Shown: positions 6,799 to 16,808 of the stretch, piece by piece
Numbering within the stretch: the stretch's first letter is position 1
Layout: each line of letters starts with the position of its first letter
Origin: Pedobacter sp. R20-19
Lineage (GTDB): Bacteria > Bacteroidota > Bacteroidia > Sphingobacteriales > Sphingobacteriaceae
Direction: 5' to 3'
DNA: 64,000 nt
Assembly (NCBI RefSeq): GCF_000708265.2
Contig: NZ_JCKI01000010.1
Location: 1 to 64,000, forward strand
Program-made: the position numbers and the translations under genes
Notes under the pieces: generated by a model
Told to the model about the DNA's origin: nothing
Database searches by the model: none
The model's input: the letters and a program-made list of their open reading frames with translations, nothing else

Positions 6799-8022
6799 AT
6801 GAATGCAAAAAAGTTATTGATTATTGGATTAGTCTGGCCAGAGCCCAATTCATCGGCAGCTGGAACGAGAATGGTCCAACTGGTTGATTTATTCTCAAGC
6901 AAAGGCTATCAAATTACTTTTGCATCAGCCGCTACCAAAAGTGACTTTAGCTACGATTTCTCTATGACAGGTGTTATCGAGCAGGAAATAAAATTGAATG
7001 ACGAAAGCTTCAATTCGTTTTTAAAATCGCTAGATCCACAAATCGTGATGTTCGATCGGTTTATGGTTGAGGAACAATATGGATGGAGGGTTCAAAATGA
7101 ATGTCCGGATGCATTGAGGATTTTAGATACTGAAGATTTACATTGCCTGCGAAGTGCTCGTCAGCAAAGCAGTAAAAAACAAACCGAAATCGATTTATTT
7201 TCTGACACGGCAAAACGTGAAATAGCTGCTATTTTAAGGTGTGATATATCCCTAATCATTTCAGAAGTCGAAATGGAAATTTTGAAAAAGAAATTTAAAA
7301 TTGATACTTCCCTCTTATACTACCTGCCTTTTTTAGAACAAGAACTCACGGCAGAAATTATATCAAAATGGATTCCGTTTGAAGATCGCTCAGATTTTGT
7401 ATTCATTGGAAATTTCTTGCATGAGCCCAACTGGCACACAGTCCAAGTTTTAAAAACTACGATCTGGCCAGCTTTAAGTAAAAAACTTCCTGGGGTAAAT
7501 TTAAATATCTATGGTGCTTATGCCACACAAAAAGTGCTGCAACTGGAAAATAAAAAAGAAAGATTCTTTATAAAGGGCCGGGCCAAAAATGCGCAACAAA
7601 CCATTGCAAAACATAAAATTCTACTTGCGCCTATTCAATTTGGCGCAGGAGTGAAAGGAAAATTTATTGATGCTATGCTTACCGGAACGCCATCGGCTAC
7701 CACCACCGTTGGCGCCGAGGCAATGAAAGGTACGCTGGATTGGAGCGGCTTTATCGCAGATGAAATGGATGTTTTTATAGATAAAGCAATTATACTTTAT
7801 CAAGATCAAATAACATGGCTTAATGCACAACAAAATGGCATTGAAATCATTAATAAAAGATATGCTGCTTTGCATTTCGCTGATGATTTTATAGCTATAA
7901 TGGAAAATTTAAACTTAACTGAACATCGAAACATTAATTTTATCGGTCAGATTTTGAACCATCATACGGCCCAAAGTACCAAGTACATGTCTTTGTGGAT
8001 TGAAGAAAAAAACAAAAAATAG
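6799..8022 (+). CDS. Glycosyltransferase, GT-B fold (family 4/1-like)
   Basis: The 407-residue protein begins with a nucleotide-sugar transferase-like Rossmann half (KLLIIGLVWPEPNSSAAGTRM, residues 4-24) and has a C-terminal half with FIGNFLHEPNWHTV (about 200-213), then LLAPIQFGAGVKGKFIDAMLTGTPSATT (about 274-301), the usual donor-binding region of GT-B enzymes. It probably adds a sugar to a surface glycan at the cytoplasmic face of the membrane. There are no other glycan genes beside it, so its acceptor cannot be guessed. The C-terminal 40 residues show no clear domain. Confidence 0.8.
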   Translation: MNAKKLLIIGLVWPEPNSSAAGTRMVQLVDLFSSKGYQITFASAATKSDFSYDFSMTGVIEQEIKLNDESFNSFLKSLDPQIVMFDRFMVEEQYGWRVQNECPDALRILDTEDLHCLRSARQQSSKKQTEIDLFSDTAKREIAAILRCDISLIISEVEMEILKKKFKIDTSLLYYLPFLEQELTAEIISKWIPFEDRSDFVFIGNFLHEPNWHTVQVLKTTIWPALSKKLPGVNLNIYGAYATQKVLQLENKKERFFIKGRAKNAQQTIAKHKILLAPIQFGAGVKGKFIDAMLTGTPSATTTVGAEAMKGTLDWSGFIADEMDVFIDKAIILYQDQITWLNAQQNGIEIINKRYAALHFADDFIAIMENLNLTEHRNINFIGQILNHHTAQSTKYMSLWIEEKNKK

Positions 8023-8148
8023 TTCAATACTGGGAAACCATGCTGTAAATACATTGTAAAAAATCATTATGCAACCTGTTCTCTCCACTTCACACCTGTC
8101 TTATCTAACCACTCTTACAGTACCCAACTTCAAATTATTTTTCTTCTG

Positions 8149-8208
8149 TTTGTAACATTTCAGAAATATATTTTAGATTTGCGCATTATTTAAAATTAGT
8201 CTAAATAA
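8149..8208 (+). promoter_or_regulatory. Promoter with palindromic operator before the iron-type TonB receptor
   Basis: TTTG at 8149-8152 and TAGATTTG at 8174-8181, separated by 21 bases, match the Bacteroidota -33/-7 pattern. Five bases after the -7 element lies a 23-bp palindrome (8186-8208) whose arms match at 9 of 11 positions, with core ATTTAAA and TCTAAAT. It would cover the start of transcription, so it is a good repressor site. Since the genes it precedes look like iron uptake, Fur or another iron sensor is the likely ligand, by inference. Confidence 0.6.
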
Positions 8209-8223
8209 AACCAAACAAATCCG

Positions 8224-10704
8224 ATGTATAATTTCTACAAAAAAATATCATTTCTGATCATTTTTATGGGCGTTTATGCCCTGGCTTCTGCCCAAGAACA
8301 GATGACTGTTAATGGTAAAGTAACTGACGAATCTGGTGATGCTATCCCTGGGGTTAATGTATATACAGAGAATGGCAGCGAAAAAACCACCACTAATCAT
8401 CAGGGAAATTTCAGTTTATCAGTACCAAAGGCCACTTTAACAATTAAATTCAGCTATGTAGGCTATATTACTGCTAGCAGAAATATCAACCTGAATAGGG
8501 AAAAAGTTACGATAAACATCAGTCTTTCACCTACTAAATCAGATTTACAGCAAGTTGAAATTACCGGTCGAAAAGAGAAAACCTACAAAAATACGGCTAC
8601 TTTCATTGGTAGCAAATCCGAAATTCTGTTGAAGGATTTGCCACAATCAGTATCTTATGCAAGTAAGGAACTGATAGCAGATCAAGGTGCCGTACGCGTA
8701 GGTGAAGTGGTAAAAAACTTCAGCGGTGTTAATCAGTTTACTTTTTATGATGATATTACCATCCGTGGCTTTAGAATAAACGGCGGCAGCAATACCCAGT
8801 TAATTAATGGCATGCGCACCAGCACTGGTTTTTGGAAACAGCCCTTAGCCAATTACCTGGAACGTGTAGAAGTTTTAAAAGGCCCATCATCAGCACTCTA
8901 TGGCAATGCAAGCCCGGGAGGTGTAATTAACCGGGTAACTAAAAAACCTTTGGCAGAAACACGTAAATCGCTAAGCCTTTCTATGGGAAGTTATAATACT
9001 TTCCGTGCATTGGGTGATGTTACAGGCCCCGCAAATAAAGACAGTACACTACTTTACCGCTTAAATTTTGGTTATGAAGATGCCAACTCTTTCCGCGATA
9101 TGCAATTCGACAAGAACCTGGTTATTGCCCCATCGCTTACTTTTCTTCCATCAAAAAATACCAGTTTAAATTTTGATCTGGTTTATAATGATTCTAAGAG
9201 CCGTTTAGATCGTGGTCAATCGGTATTTGGAAATGGGAACCTTTACTCCACTCCACAGTCAACTTCTTTAAATACAGGAAATGACCACTTAAATGAAAAA
9301 ACGTATAATGTTTCACTTTCTTTGAATCACCGCTTCAGTGAAAACCTCAACTTTACGGCTTCTTATATGAAGACTGGATACAGCGAAGATTTGTACGAAC
9401 ATAGAAGTGCCAATACCTATGCTTTAGATGCTACTGGAAAAGCAGTTGATAACCTAATTGCCATGCAAATTTTTAACCGCATCCGTAAAAGGTATATTGA
9501 TAACTTTTCTGGCTTTATTAATTATAAACTCAAAACCGGAAAAATTGAACAAACCATTGTAGCCGGATATGATTATGCGAGTGAAAAACTTCCGGTGGGT
9601 GCCTCACAACTTACGGCGACTAACTATCGCAATGCAGCAAATACTGGTGCCATTAGCTTTGTGAAATCAGAATACGATAAAGACCCTACCAATTATATCA
9701 AACGGTTTCTTGTGGTGAACAATTTACTGGTACCGAATGTGCCATCATTCAACCTAAACGACGTTATGGGATCACAACGCATGCAGGATGATAGTAAAAA
9801 CTTTTTTACCCAGGCCGCATATGATCCAACTTATTATTTCTTAAATGCAGGTTATGTTCAGGATAATATCAAATTTGGAAAATTACAAGCTTTGCTGGGA
9901 TTACGATACGAATATTATACTGATTATTCAAACTACCTTAAGCCTACGCAAGCTACGGCAAACTCTAAAGCTTTATTGCCAAGATTTGGCCTGGTTTACT
10001 CTGCCACTACAAACATTAATCTTTACGGAACCTATGTAATGGGCTACACACCACAAACGGCTTCTGCTATTTCCAATCCTAATGCCGGCGGACCATTTGA
10101 TCCATTAAAAAGTAATATGATAGAATTTGGTGCTAAAACCAGTTGGCTTGATGAACGCCTGACTGCATCAGCAGCCATCTATCAAATTAAACAAAAGAAT
10201 GTACTTTATAATGCGAATGTGGTAGGACAGCCTGATCTTTTACGCTCAGTTGGCGAAGAACGCTCAAGAGGTATTGAGTTTGATATTATTGGCCGCATTA
10301 TTCCTCAACTTAGTATCCTGGCCTCTTATTCTTATAACGAAGCATCTATCACAGATAGCCCGGTAGCATCAGAGATTGGCAGGCAAAAGCCTAATGCGCC
10401 ACACCATACCGCAAATATCTGGGCAAAATACAGCATCACAAGCGGTATATTAAAAGGTCTAGGTATTGGTGGTGGTTCAAACTGTGTAGACTCTAGAATC
10501 CTATCGATAGATGCAACCCAAACCATTCCAAGTTATACTTTATTTAATGCTGCATTTTATTATAATGTGGGTAAGGTACAAGTGCAGTTTAATATGAATA
10601 ATATTACCAATAAAGTGCACTGGGTTGGTGGATATGATTATTTAAGACTTTTCCCAGGTACGCCATCTAATTATTTATTCACTTTGGGTTATACTTTCAA
10701 TTAG
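8224..10704 (+). CDS. TonB-dependent siderophore receptor
   Basis: The 826-residue outer-membrane protein has a signal peptide (1-23, ending ASAQEQ), a carboxypeptidase-regulatory-like beta domain (about 27-110), a plug domain (about 130-235) and a 22-strand barrel to the end. The plug contains VLKGPSSALYGNASPGGVINRVTKKP, the signature region of ferric-siderophore receptors such as FhuA. It probably imports a ferric siderophore using TonB energy. A PepSY-type membrane protein follows after four bases, as is typical for such receptors, and a palindromic operator precedes it. The exact siderophore cannot be told. Confidence 0.88.
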   Translation: MYNFYKKISFLIIFMGVYALASAQEQMTVNGKVTDESGDAIPGVNVYTENGSEKTTTNHQGNFSLSVPKATLTIKFSYVGYITASRNINLNREKVTINISLSPTKSDLQQVEITGRKEKTYKNTATFIGSKSEILLKDLPQSVSYASKELIADQGAVRVGEVVKNFSGVNQFTFYDDITIRGFRINGGSNTQLINGMRTSTGFWKQPLANYLERVEVLKGPSSALYGNASPGGVINRVTKKPLAETRKSLSLSMGSYNTFRALGDVTGPANKDSTLLYRLNFGYEDANSFRDMQFDKNLVIAPSLTFLPSKNTSLNFDLVYNDSKSRLDRGQSVFGNGNLYSTPQSTSLNTGNDHLNEKTYNVSLSLNHRFSENLNFTASYMKTGYSEDLYEHRSANTYALDATGKAVDNLIAMQIFNRIRKRYIDNFSGFINYKLKTGKIEQTIVAGYDYASEKLPVGASQLTATNYRNAANTGAISFVKSEYDKDPTNYIKRFLVVNNLLVPNVPSFNLNDVMGSQRMQDDSKNFFTQAAYDPTYYFLNAGYVQDNIKFGKLQALLGLRYEYYTDYSNYLKPTQATANSKALLPRFGLVYSATTNINLYGTYVMGYTPQTASAISNPNAGGPFDPLKSNMIEFGAKTSWLDERLTASAAIYQIKQKNVLYNANVVGQPDLLRSVGEERSRGIEFDIIGRIIPQLSILASYSYNEASITDSPVASEIGRQKPNAPHHTANIWAKYSITSGILKGLGIGGGSNCVDSRILSIDATQTIPSYTLFNAAFYYNVGKVQVQFNMNNITNKVHWVGGYDYLRLFPGTPSNYLFTLGYTFN

Positions 10705-10708
10705 AATT

Positions 10709-11854
10709 TTGAAAAAATTAAAAAAGACTGCCGCTTTAATACACTTGTGGCTTGGCCTAATTAGTGGTGTGATCATTACTATTGTGGCCATCACTGGCTG
10801 TATATATGTTTTCGAAGAGGAGTTATTTAATTTTTTCCATCAGGATATAGTTTATACAAAGGCAACGGGTAAACCCTTGCCTTTGTATATTTTAGAAGAA
10901 AAGGCTCAAAAAGCACTTCCTGTTAATGAGAAATTTAACCGTGTAGAAGTTAAATCAGATCAATACACTTATGTTTTTTCAGCCGCTAAAGGCAATAAAA
11001 AATCTAAATCCATTTTCTATCTTGATCAGGTAGCCTACAGTAAAGATGTATATATCGATCAGTTTAATGGTAAAGTTCTCGGCGTCATCAATCTTAAATA
11101 TGAATTTTTCAGCATAGTAAGACTCATTCATCAATATCTGCTATTTAAAAAGCCCATTGGAAGTTTTATCGTCGGTTCTTCTGTCCTTATGTTTTTCCTA
11201 ATTATTATTACAGGATTTATCATCTGGCTTCCTAAAAAGTTAAAAACCATCAGGCAACGCTTGACGATTAAGTGGAACGCAAAGTTTAAACGGCTTAACT
11301 GGGACTTGCACAGTACGTTCGGTTTTTATGTGATTCCCTTTGCCCTGGTGATTGTAGTCACAGGCCTGGTATGGTCATTTAAATGGTGGGAATTGGGAAT
11401 TTATAAATCCTTGGGTACAACTAAAAAGCCAAATCTTTTAAAAGAATACGTACCATATCCGGGTGAACATAAAACAAGATCGGCTAGTAATCTTGCTTTA
11501 AATACCCTGATCAAATTAAACGAAGGAAATTACAAAACGATCATGTTGAATTATCCTGAAGAAGAAAAAACAAGTATGATGGCTACCGTTCAGATGATTA
11601 AATCAGGAGATGCCTGGCGGGGATTAAATTATTTTTACTTCAATCCAAACACAGGTATACTTACTGATGAAATGTTACATCAAAATAAGCCGTTGGGCTT
11701 AAAATGGCGCAATTCAAATCTCGACATCCATGATGGAGGCTTATTTGGCTGGCCCACCAAAATACTGGCATTTTTGGCAGCGTTAATTATTGCAACCTTA
11801 CCCACTACCGGATTTTTGATTTGGTGGGGGAAAAAGAAAAAAAGGGGCTTCTGA
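10709..11854 (+). CDS. PepSY-domain membrane protein, probable siderophore reductase partner
   Basis: The 381-residue protein has the PepSY_TM layout: a first helix at residues 9-31 (LIHLWLGLISGVIITIVAITG), a periplasmic PepSY domain, helices near 147-171 and 201-222, and a last helix near 348-370. Conserved histidines in the helices (HLWLGL, HQYLLF, DLHSTFG) could bind haem. Members next to siderophore receptors are thought to reduce ferric siderophores in the inner membrane. The start appears to be TTG at 10709, since no in-frame ATG lies upstream; coupling to the receptor stop four bases away may explain this weak start. Confidence 0.8.
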   Translation: MKKLKKTAALIHLWLGLISGVIITIVAITGCIYVFEEELFNFFHQDIVYTKATGKPLPLYILEEKAQKALPVNEKFNRVEVKSDQYTYVFSAAKGNKKSKSIFYLDQVAYSKDVYIDQFNGKVLGVINLKYEFFSIVRLIHQYLLFKKPIGSFIVGSSVLMFFLIIITGFIIWLPKKLKTIRQRLTIKWNAKFKRLNWDLHSTFGFYVIPFALVIVVTGLVWSFKWWELGIYKSLGTTKKPNLLKEYVPYPGEHKTRSASNLALNTLIKLNEGNYKTIMLNYPEEEKTSMMATVQMIKSGDAWRGLNYFYFNPNTGILTDEMLHQNKPLGLKWRNSNLDIHDGGLFGWPTKILAFLAALIIATLPTTGFLIWWGKKKKRGF

Positions 11855-11872
11855 TTTGATCAAAAGCCCCTT
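11842..11872. terminator. Bidirectional rho-independent terminator
   Basis: Arms AAGGGGCTT (11842-11850) and AAGCCCCTT (11864-11872) form a 9-bp stem. An A-rich run precedes it on the plus strand, giving a U run for the minus-strand TonB receptor, and a T-rich tail follows near 11883. It overlaps the end of the PepSY gene. Confidence 0.8.
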
Positions 11873-11899
11873 CAACATTGATGTTTTCTTTCTTTCTTT

Positions 11900-14632
11900 T
11901 TAAAAATTAAAAGCGAGTTTGGTAAATAATCTACGTCCATTAAAACCCATTTGAACAGCATCCCACGCACCACCTGTCTCACCATCATAAGCCGACAATT
12001 TAGCCCCTTGAACATAGCCATAATCTGGGTGAACATTAAATACATTATCTACACCAAAAAATATGGTCATCCTTTTTGACACTTTGTAAGAACCATAAAG
12101 ATCGGTAACCATTTTACCTGAATAATTAAATTGCTCCAATACGGTTGTCGCCGGATCATTATCTAGTGCAACCAATGGTGGGTAAGTATTTTCATAGCCA
12201 TAACCCAAAATAGAAATTTTACCATAGTATAAAAAGTGCGTTCCAACCATCCAATTGCCAAAACCATAATCTAAATTTAAGCCCAATTTCACAGGAGGAG
12301 CAGATGCTTTAATGTAAGCTTGTTCCCGATCACTAAAAAATGCCTGTTGATTTTCATAAGAACCATTTAACGCATTTGGAATATTAATTTTATCAATATT
12401 TAAGTGATTTAAGTTTCCGGTAAATAAAACCCTGATACTTTTATCATCAAATCGCTTGGTATAATCTACCACCAAATCCAAACCATAATTCGTAGTATTT
12501 ACTGCATTTGCAAAGAACTGTGCCTGTGCTACATTCAATTGATTAAGTATGGGTTTTAAAGCTGGTATACTTTCATCAAACTGACCTGATAATACCACCC
12601 TATCTTTAATATTGATGCGATAACCATCCAGGGTAACGTTAATCTCCGGTATAGGTTTCCATGAAAATCCTAAACTTGCATTCACAGATTTCTCCTGTTT
12701 TAAATCAGGAATTCCGGCCGCTTTGGTAATTGGACTGTAGTTTGGCGCAATTTTAACTTCAAAAACATTACCCCCTTGTACATTTGTAAAGGTATTGCTA
12801 AAATTAATTTGCTGTAGCGATGGTGCCCTGAAACCAGTACTTACAGATCCTCGGATATTAAAATTGTTGGTCAACTTGTAACGGGTGGCAAATTTGTAAT
12901 TACTGGTAAAGCCAAAATCATTGTAATTTTCTGCCCTCACCGCAACACCAATCAACCATTTATCAGTAGCATCTAATTCTGCATCAACATAAGCGGCAAC
13001 GTTAGATCGGCTTGCATCAACTTCATCACCTGGCTGATAACCCGGAAAGCCTTGTGCGCCGGTAGCCTTATTAGGATTATAGTTTGCATAGGAATCTTTT
13101 TCACCTGCATAGATTTGATAATTTTCATATCGATGTTCCAGGCCAAATGCTAAATTTAATCCTGATGCAACGTCTGGTATTGATTTACTTAAATTAAAAT
13201 TAACCGTGTTTTGCAAAAATGAAAATCCTCCATCATCAAAATGAGTTTTACCCGCACCCAAAGAAGCATTAAAAGTTTGATCACCATAAAAATGAAAGTT
13301 ATTACGTCCCAATGTATTGCTTAAATCCCAATTCCAGTCTTTACCCCAAACGCCTTTTACTCCTGCTGCAAAAGACAGATCCTGGATTTTAGTCTGAATG
13401 ATCGGATCAAAATAAGTTTCTCCATCTATTGTAGTTTGTAAAATTGGATTTCCAGTAACTCCATCAGGAAAACGCTCCGGTCTGTCTGATAAATTTCTAG
13501 TGTAAGCATAGGCATCGGAGGCCTTTATATTACCACCACCAAAAGAATAAATAACTGTTTTGGTGTGTGCAATGGGCAATTCCATATTATACATCAAACC
13601 TCCTGAAGTTACCGACCCATCTCCCGTTGATCTTCTTACCGTATTAATGGGCAAGCCATCTTTCGTACTTAAATCTGTATTCAGGTTTTGCCTGAATGTT
13701 TTACCATTGGCGAAAAAATTTCCCGAAAAATTAATAAAACCATTATTTTTCCCGAGCGCTACACCATAATTAGTACCTAATGAAAATGCATTGCCATCTA
13801 TTGCGCCACCATGGCGATACTGACCAAGTTCTTTAGCATAATAAGTATTATTTCTTGGATCATAATAACCTGAGTAACCGGTATTGACACTTAAAACACC
13901 AACATCTTTCTTTAAGATCAGGTTAATTACACCTGCAATGGCATCCGATCCGTATTGTGCAGAGGCTCCGTCTCTTAAAATCTCTACACGATCTATTGAG
14001 GATTCTGGAATGGCATTTAAATCCGTTCCTGAATTTCCCCTGCCCCGAGTTCCAAATACGGCAACAAAGGCCGTTTGGTGACGGCGTTTACCATTAACCA
14101 AAACCAAAGTCTGATCCGGTCCTAAACCCCTAAGCGTTGCTAAATCTATTTGATCGGCACCATCTGATCCGCTTTGTTTATTAAAATTGAAAGATGGAGA
14201 AGCGGCATTTAAAATAGAGGTTAAATCCATTTTTGCTGTAGGCATGTTAACCTGGTTAATTTTAATTACATCAACAGGAACCGGTGTTAACATAGAAGAG
14301 CGAGCTTTACCACGTGTTCCAACCACCACGAAATCGCCGAGGTTTTGAGAACCTTCAGCCAGTGTAATTGATGAAGCCATTGCCGCAGCAACTTCTTTGG
14401 TTTCATAACCAATGGCACTAATCACCAATGTGGCCTGATTAGAAACTGAAATTTGAAAATCTCCGTTTTGATCTGTAATTGCACCCTTTCCAGTTCCTTT
14501 TTCTTTAACAGAAGCGGCAATAATTCCTTCTCCTTTAACAGTCACAACCTTCCCCTTAACCAAATTTTGAGCTAAGGTGGTAATAGGGAGCATAAAAGCC
14601 CACATTAAAACATAAAGTAATCGTTTTTTCAT
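11900..14632 (-). CDS. TonB-dependent outer-membrane receptor, substrate unknown
   Basis: The 910-residue protein has a signal peptide (MKKRLLYVLMWAFMLPITTLAQN), a carboxypeptidase-regulatory-like domain (about 25-100), a plug domain with RVEILRDGASAQYGSDAIAGVINLILKK near 215-242, and a barrel ending in KLAFNF, an aromatic C-terminus as needed for insertion. It lacks SusC-type features and has no SusD partner, so an iron complex or small cofactor is more likely than a glycan. A TTG codon eight residues upstream is open, but the ATG at 14632 directly begins a normal signal peptide and is chosen. It is convergent with the siderophore receptor pair. Confidence 0.85.
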   Translation of the reverse strand: MKKRLLYVLMWAFMLPITTLAQNLVKGKVVTVKGEGIIAASVKEKGTGKGAITDQNGDFQISVSNQATLVISAIGYETKEVAAAMASSITLAEGSQNLGDFVVVGTRGKARSSMLTPVPVDVIKINQVNMPTAKMDLTSILNAASPSFNFNKQSGSDGADQIDLATLRGLGPDQTLVLVNGKRRHQTAFVAVFGTRGRGNSGTDLNAIPESSIDRVEILRDGASAQYGSDAIAGVINLILKKDVGVLSVNTGYSGYYDPRNNTYYAKELGQYRHGGAIDGNAFSLGTNYGVALGKNNGFINFSGNFFANGKTFRQNLNTDLSTKDGLPINTVRRSTGDGSVTSGGLMYNMELPIAHTKTVIYSFGGGNIKASDAYAYTRNLSDRPERFPDGVTGNPILQTTIDGETYFDPIIQTKIQDLSFAAGVKGVWGKDWNWDLSNTLGRNNFHFYGDQTFNASLGAGKTHFDDGGFSFLQNTVNFNLSKSIPDVASGLNLAFGLEHRYENYQIYAGEKDSYANYNPNKATGAQGFPGYQPGDEVDASRSNVAAYVDAELDATDKWLIGVAVRAENYNDFGFTSNYKFATRYKLTNNFNIRGSVSTGFRAPSLQQINFSNTFTNVQGGNVFEVKIAPNYSPITKAAGIPDLKQEKSVNASLGFSWKPIPEINVTLDGYRINIKDRVVLSGQFDESIPALKPILNQLNVAQAQFFANAVNTTNYGLDLVVDYTKRFDDKSIRVLFTGNLNHLNIDKINIPNALNGSYENQQAFFSDREQAYIKASAPPVKLGLNLDYGFGNWMVGTHFLYYGKISILGYGYENTYPPLVALDNDPATTVLEQFNYSGKMVTDLYGSYKVSKRMTIFFGVDNVFNVHPDYGYVQGAKLSAYDGETGGAWDAVQMGFNGRRLFTKLAFNF

Positions 14633-14880
14633 ATTTATTTTGTTAGATATAAGCAATATAAATTAAAAAACATTTATTTGAACGAAAAATCAATTAATAA
14701 AATAGGAAAAAATCAACCTAATAAACGTATTCTTCACAATTAAGCATAAAAAAGTATATTTAATTTAGCAGTTTTGAGACTTTTTTTTGTATGGTTAACA
14801 TTTAAAAACATTCGAGAAAATTGGTGTGGCAGATGTATTCTTGCTAACAAATGAATGACATAACCTTTATTTAAAAAGCA

Positions 14881-14888
14881 TATTTTTG
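14881..14888 (+). promoter_or_regulatory. Candidate -7 promoter element for the Hsp70 gene
   Basis: TATTTTTG matches TAnnTTTG and ends five bases before the ATG at 14894, so the transcript is probably leaderless or nearly so. Confidence 0.55.
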
Positions 14889-14893
14889 TTGCT

Positions 14894-16750
14894 ATGGCGA
14901 AAATATCAATCAACCTTGCTACAGGTTCATTTCAAAAGGAAGAAATCATAGTCGGAATCGATTTAGGCACAACCAATAGTTTGGTAGCTTTCATCAATCC
15001 TGATAAAAATCCACAAGTTATAAACGATGCTGGAAAAGGACTATTGGTACCATCTGTGGTTTATTTTAACAGCCAGAATGAGGCTATTGTAGGTAACGAA
15101 GCGAAAGAATATTTAACGACCGATCCAGCCAACACTATATTTTCAGTTAAAAGATTGCTAGGCCGCTCCTATAAAGATGTTGCTGAACATGCTGCTATTT
15201 TCTCCTATAAAATTATTGATGATGATAGCGATGCTTTGGTGAAAATTCATGCAGGTGATCGTTTTTATACCCCTATCGAACTATCGGCCGAAATTTTAAA
15301 AGAGCTTAAAGCCAGAGCAGAACATGCTTTAAAAACACCTGTTAACCGGGCCGTGATTACTGTTCCTGCATACTTTAACGATAGTCAGCGCCAAGCCACC
15401 CGCGATGCAGGAAAACTTGCTGGCCTGGATGTGATGCGCATTGTAAATGAACCCACTGCAGCTAGTTTGGCTTATGGGATTGGATTAGATCCATCTCAAC
15501 AAAAAACTATAGCAGTTTACGATTTGGGTGGAGGAACTTTTGATGTTTCTATTCTCCAGATTCAGAATGGAATTTTTGAGGTTTTATCCACCAATGGAAA
15601 CACTTATTTAGGTGGCGATGATTTTGATAACGCTATTTTAAACCATTGGATAGAGAAAAATAATTTAGATATCAAGGTCCTATCAGAAGATAATATTCTG
15701 ATGCAAACCTTGCGCTTACAAGCCGAAGCAGCGAAAAAAGCATTGTCTGCCCAAAATTTATACAATGAAAAAGTTGGCGAAATCTGGTGCACACTAGATA
15801 AGCAAACTTTTGAAAACTTGATTGCATCAAAAGTGGAAGAAACCATCACCGCTTGTAAAAATGCTTTAAAAGATGCAGAACTTACGGCTAGTGATATTGA
15901 TGAGGTGATTTTAGTTGGTGGCTCCACCCGTACTCCATTTGTAAAACAACAGGTAGAAAATTTCTTTGGCAAAACCCCGCAAGACAATATTAATCCGGAT
16001 GAAGTGGTCGCATTGGGCGCAGCCATTCAGGCTGATGTATTGGCCGGAAACCGTTCTGATATTCTCTTGTTGGATGTAACACCCCTATCTTTAGGCATTG
16101 AAACCATGGGTGGATTAATGGATGTGATTATTGCCCGCAACAGTAAAGTTCCAACTAAAGCAGGTCGCCAGTACACCACATCTATTGACGGACAGGTAAA
16201 CATGAAAATCTCCGTTTATCAGGGCGAACGGGATCTGGTAAAAGAAAACCGTAAATTGGCTGAATTTGATTTAAAAGGCATTCCGGCGATGCCTGCAGGA
16301 TTACCTAAAGTTGATATTAACTTTCTATTGAACGCAGATGGGATATTAACTGTTCAGGCGATTGAATTACGTTCTGGTGTGAAACAGGAAATTGAAATCA
16401 CGCCAAGTTATGGTTTAAGTGATGACACTGTAGAGAAAATGTTGATTGATAGCATCACCCATGCCAAAAGCGACGTGGAACAGCGTATGCTTATTGAGGC
16501 GCGTAGTGAAGGTGAACAACTATTATATACCGCAGAACGGTTTATTGAGAAACATGCCGAACATTTAACAGCTGAAGAAATTTCAGCAACTAAAGTTCAT
16601 ATCGAAGACTTGAAAACTGCTTTAGCCAGTGCAGATAAAGATACTATTCTTAAAAAGGCTGATGACTTAAATGAATTTACCCGTCCATTTGCAGAGCGTG
16701 TGATGGATGCAGCGATTTCTACCGCAATGAAGGGCAAGAAAATAGAATAA
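14894..16750 (+). CDS. hscA: Hsp70-family chaperone, HscA-like
   Basis: The 618-residue protein has the Hsp70 ATPase domain (GIDLGTTNS at residues 21-29, AVYDLGGGTFDVS near 209-221, VILVGGSTRTP near 336-346) and a substrate-binding domain from about 380. Its length is close to HscA and it lacks the long acidic, EEVD-like or gap-rich tail of DnaK. HscA assists transfer of Fe-S clusters from IscU. The N-terminus has about 16 residues before the first ATPase strand, as in HscA. No hscB or isc genes lie beside it, so the HscA call rests on sequence features and length only. Confidence 0.78.
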   Translation: MAKISINLATGSFQKEEIIVGIDLGTTNSLVAFINPDKNPQVINDAGKGLLVPSVVYFNSQNEAIVGNEAKEYLTTDPANTIFSVKRLLGRSYKDVAEHAAIFSYKIIDDDSDALVKIHAGDRFYTPIELSAEILKELKARAEHALKTPVNRAVITVPAYFNDSQRQATRDAGKLAGLDVMRIVNEPTAASLAYGIGLDPSQQKTIAVYDLGGGTFDVSILQIQNGIFEVLSTNGNTYLGGDDFDNAILNHWIEKNNLDIKVLSEDNILMQTLRLQAEAAKKALSAQNLYNEKVGEIWCTLDKQTFENLIASKVEETITACKNALKDAELTASDIDEVILVGGSTRTPFVKQQVENFFGKTPQDNINPDEVVALGAAIQADVLAGNRSDILLLDVTPLSLGIETMGGLMDVIIARNSKVPTKAGRQYTTSIDGQVNMKISVYQGERDLVKENRKLAEFDLKGIPAMPAGLPKVDINFLLNADGILTVQAIELRSGVKQEIEITPSYGLSDDTVEKMLIDSITHAKSDVEQRMLIEARSEGEQLLYTAERFIEKHAEHLTAEEISATKVHIEDLKTALASADKDTILKKADDLNEFTRPFAERVMDAAISTAMKGKKIE

Positions 16751-16757
16751 TATTTTG

Positions 16758-16790
16758 AAACCTATAAAGTCTTTAAGATCTTATAGGTTT
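16758..16790. repeat. Palindromic intergenic repeat (AAACCTATAA type)
   Basis: Arms AAACCTATAA (16758-16767) and TTATAGGTTT (16781-16790) pair perfectly over 10 bp with a 13-base loop. It lies between the Hsp70 stop and the next ATG, and its arms resemble those of the palindrome at 54238-54270. Confidence 0.8.
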
Positions 16791-16808
16791 GTAATAAATT
16801 TTAGCATT

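Noticed and set aside
8224..14632. SusC/SusD glycan-uptake locus
   Set aside because: Neither TonB receptor has a SusD partner, and no glycoside hydrolases are nearby; the siderophore signature and PepSY partner point to iron.
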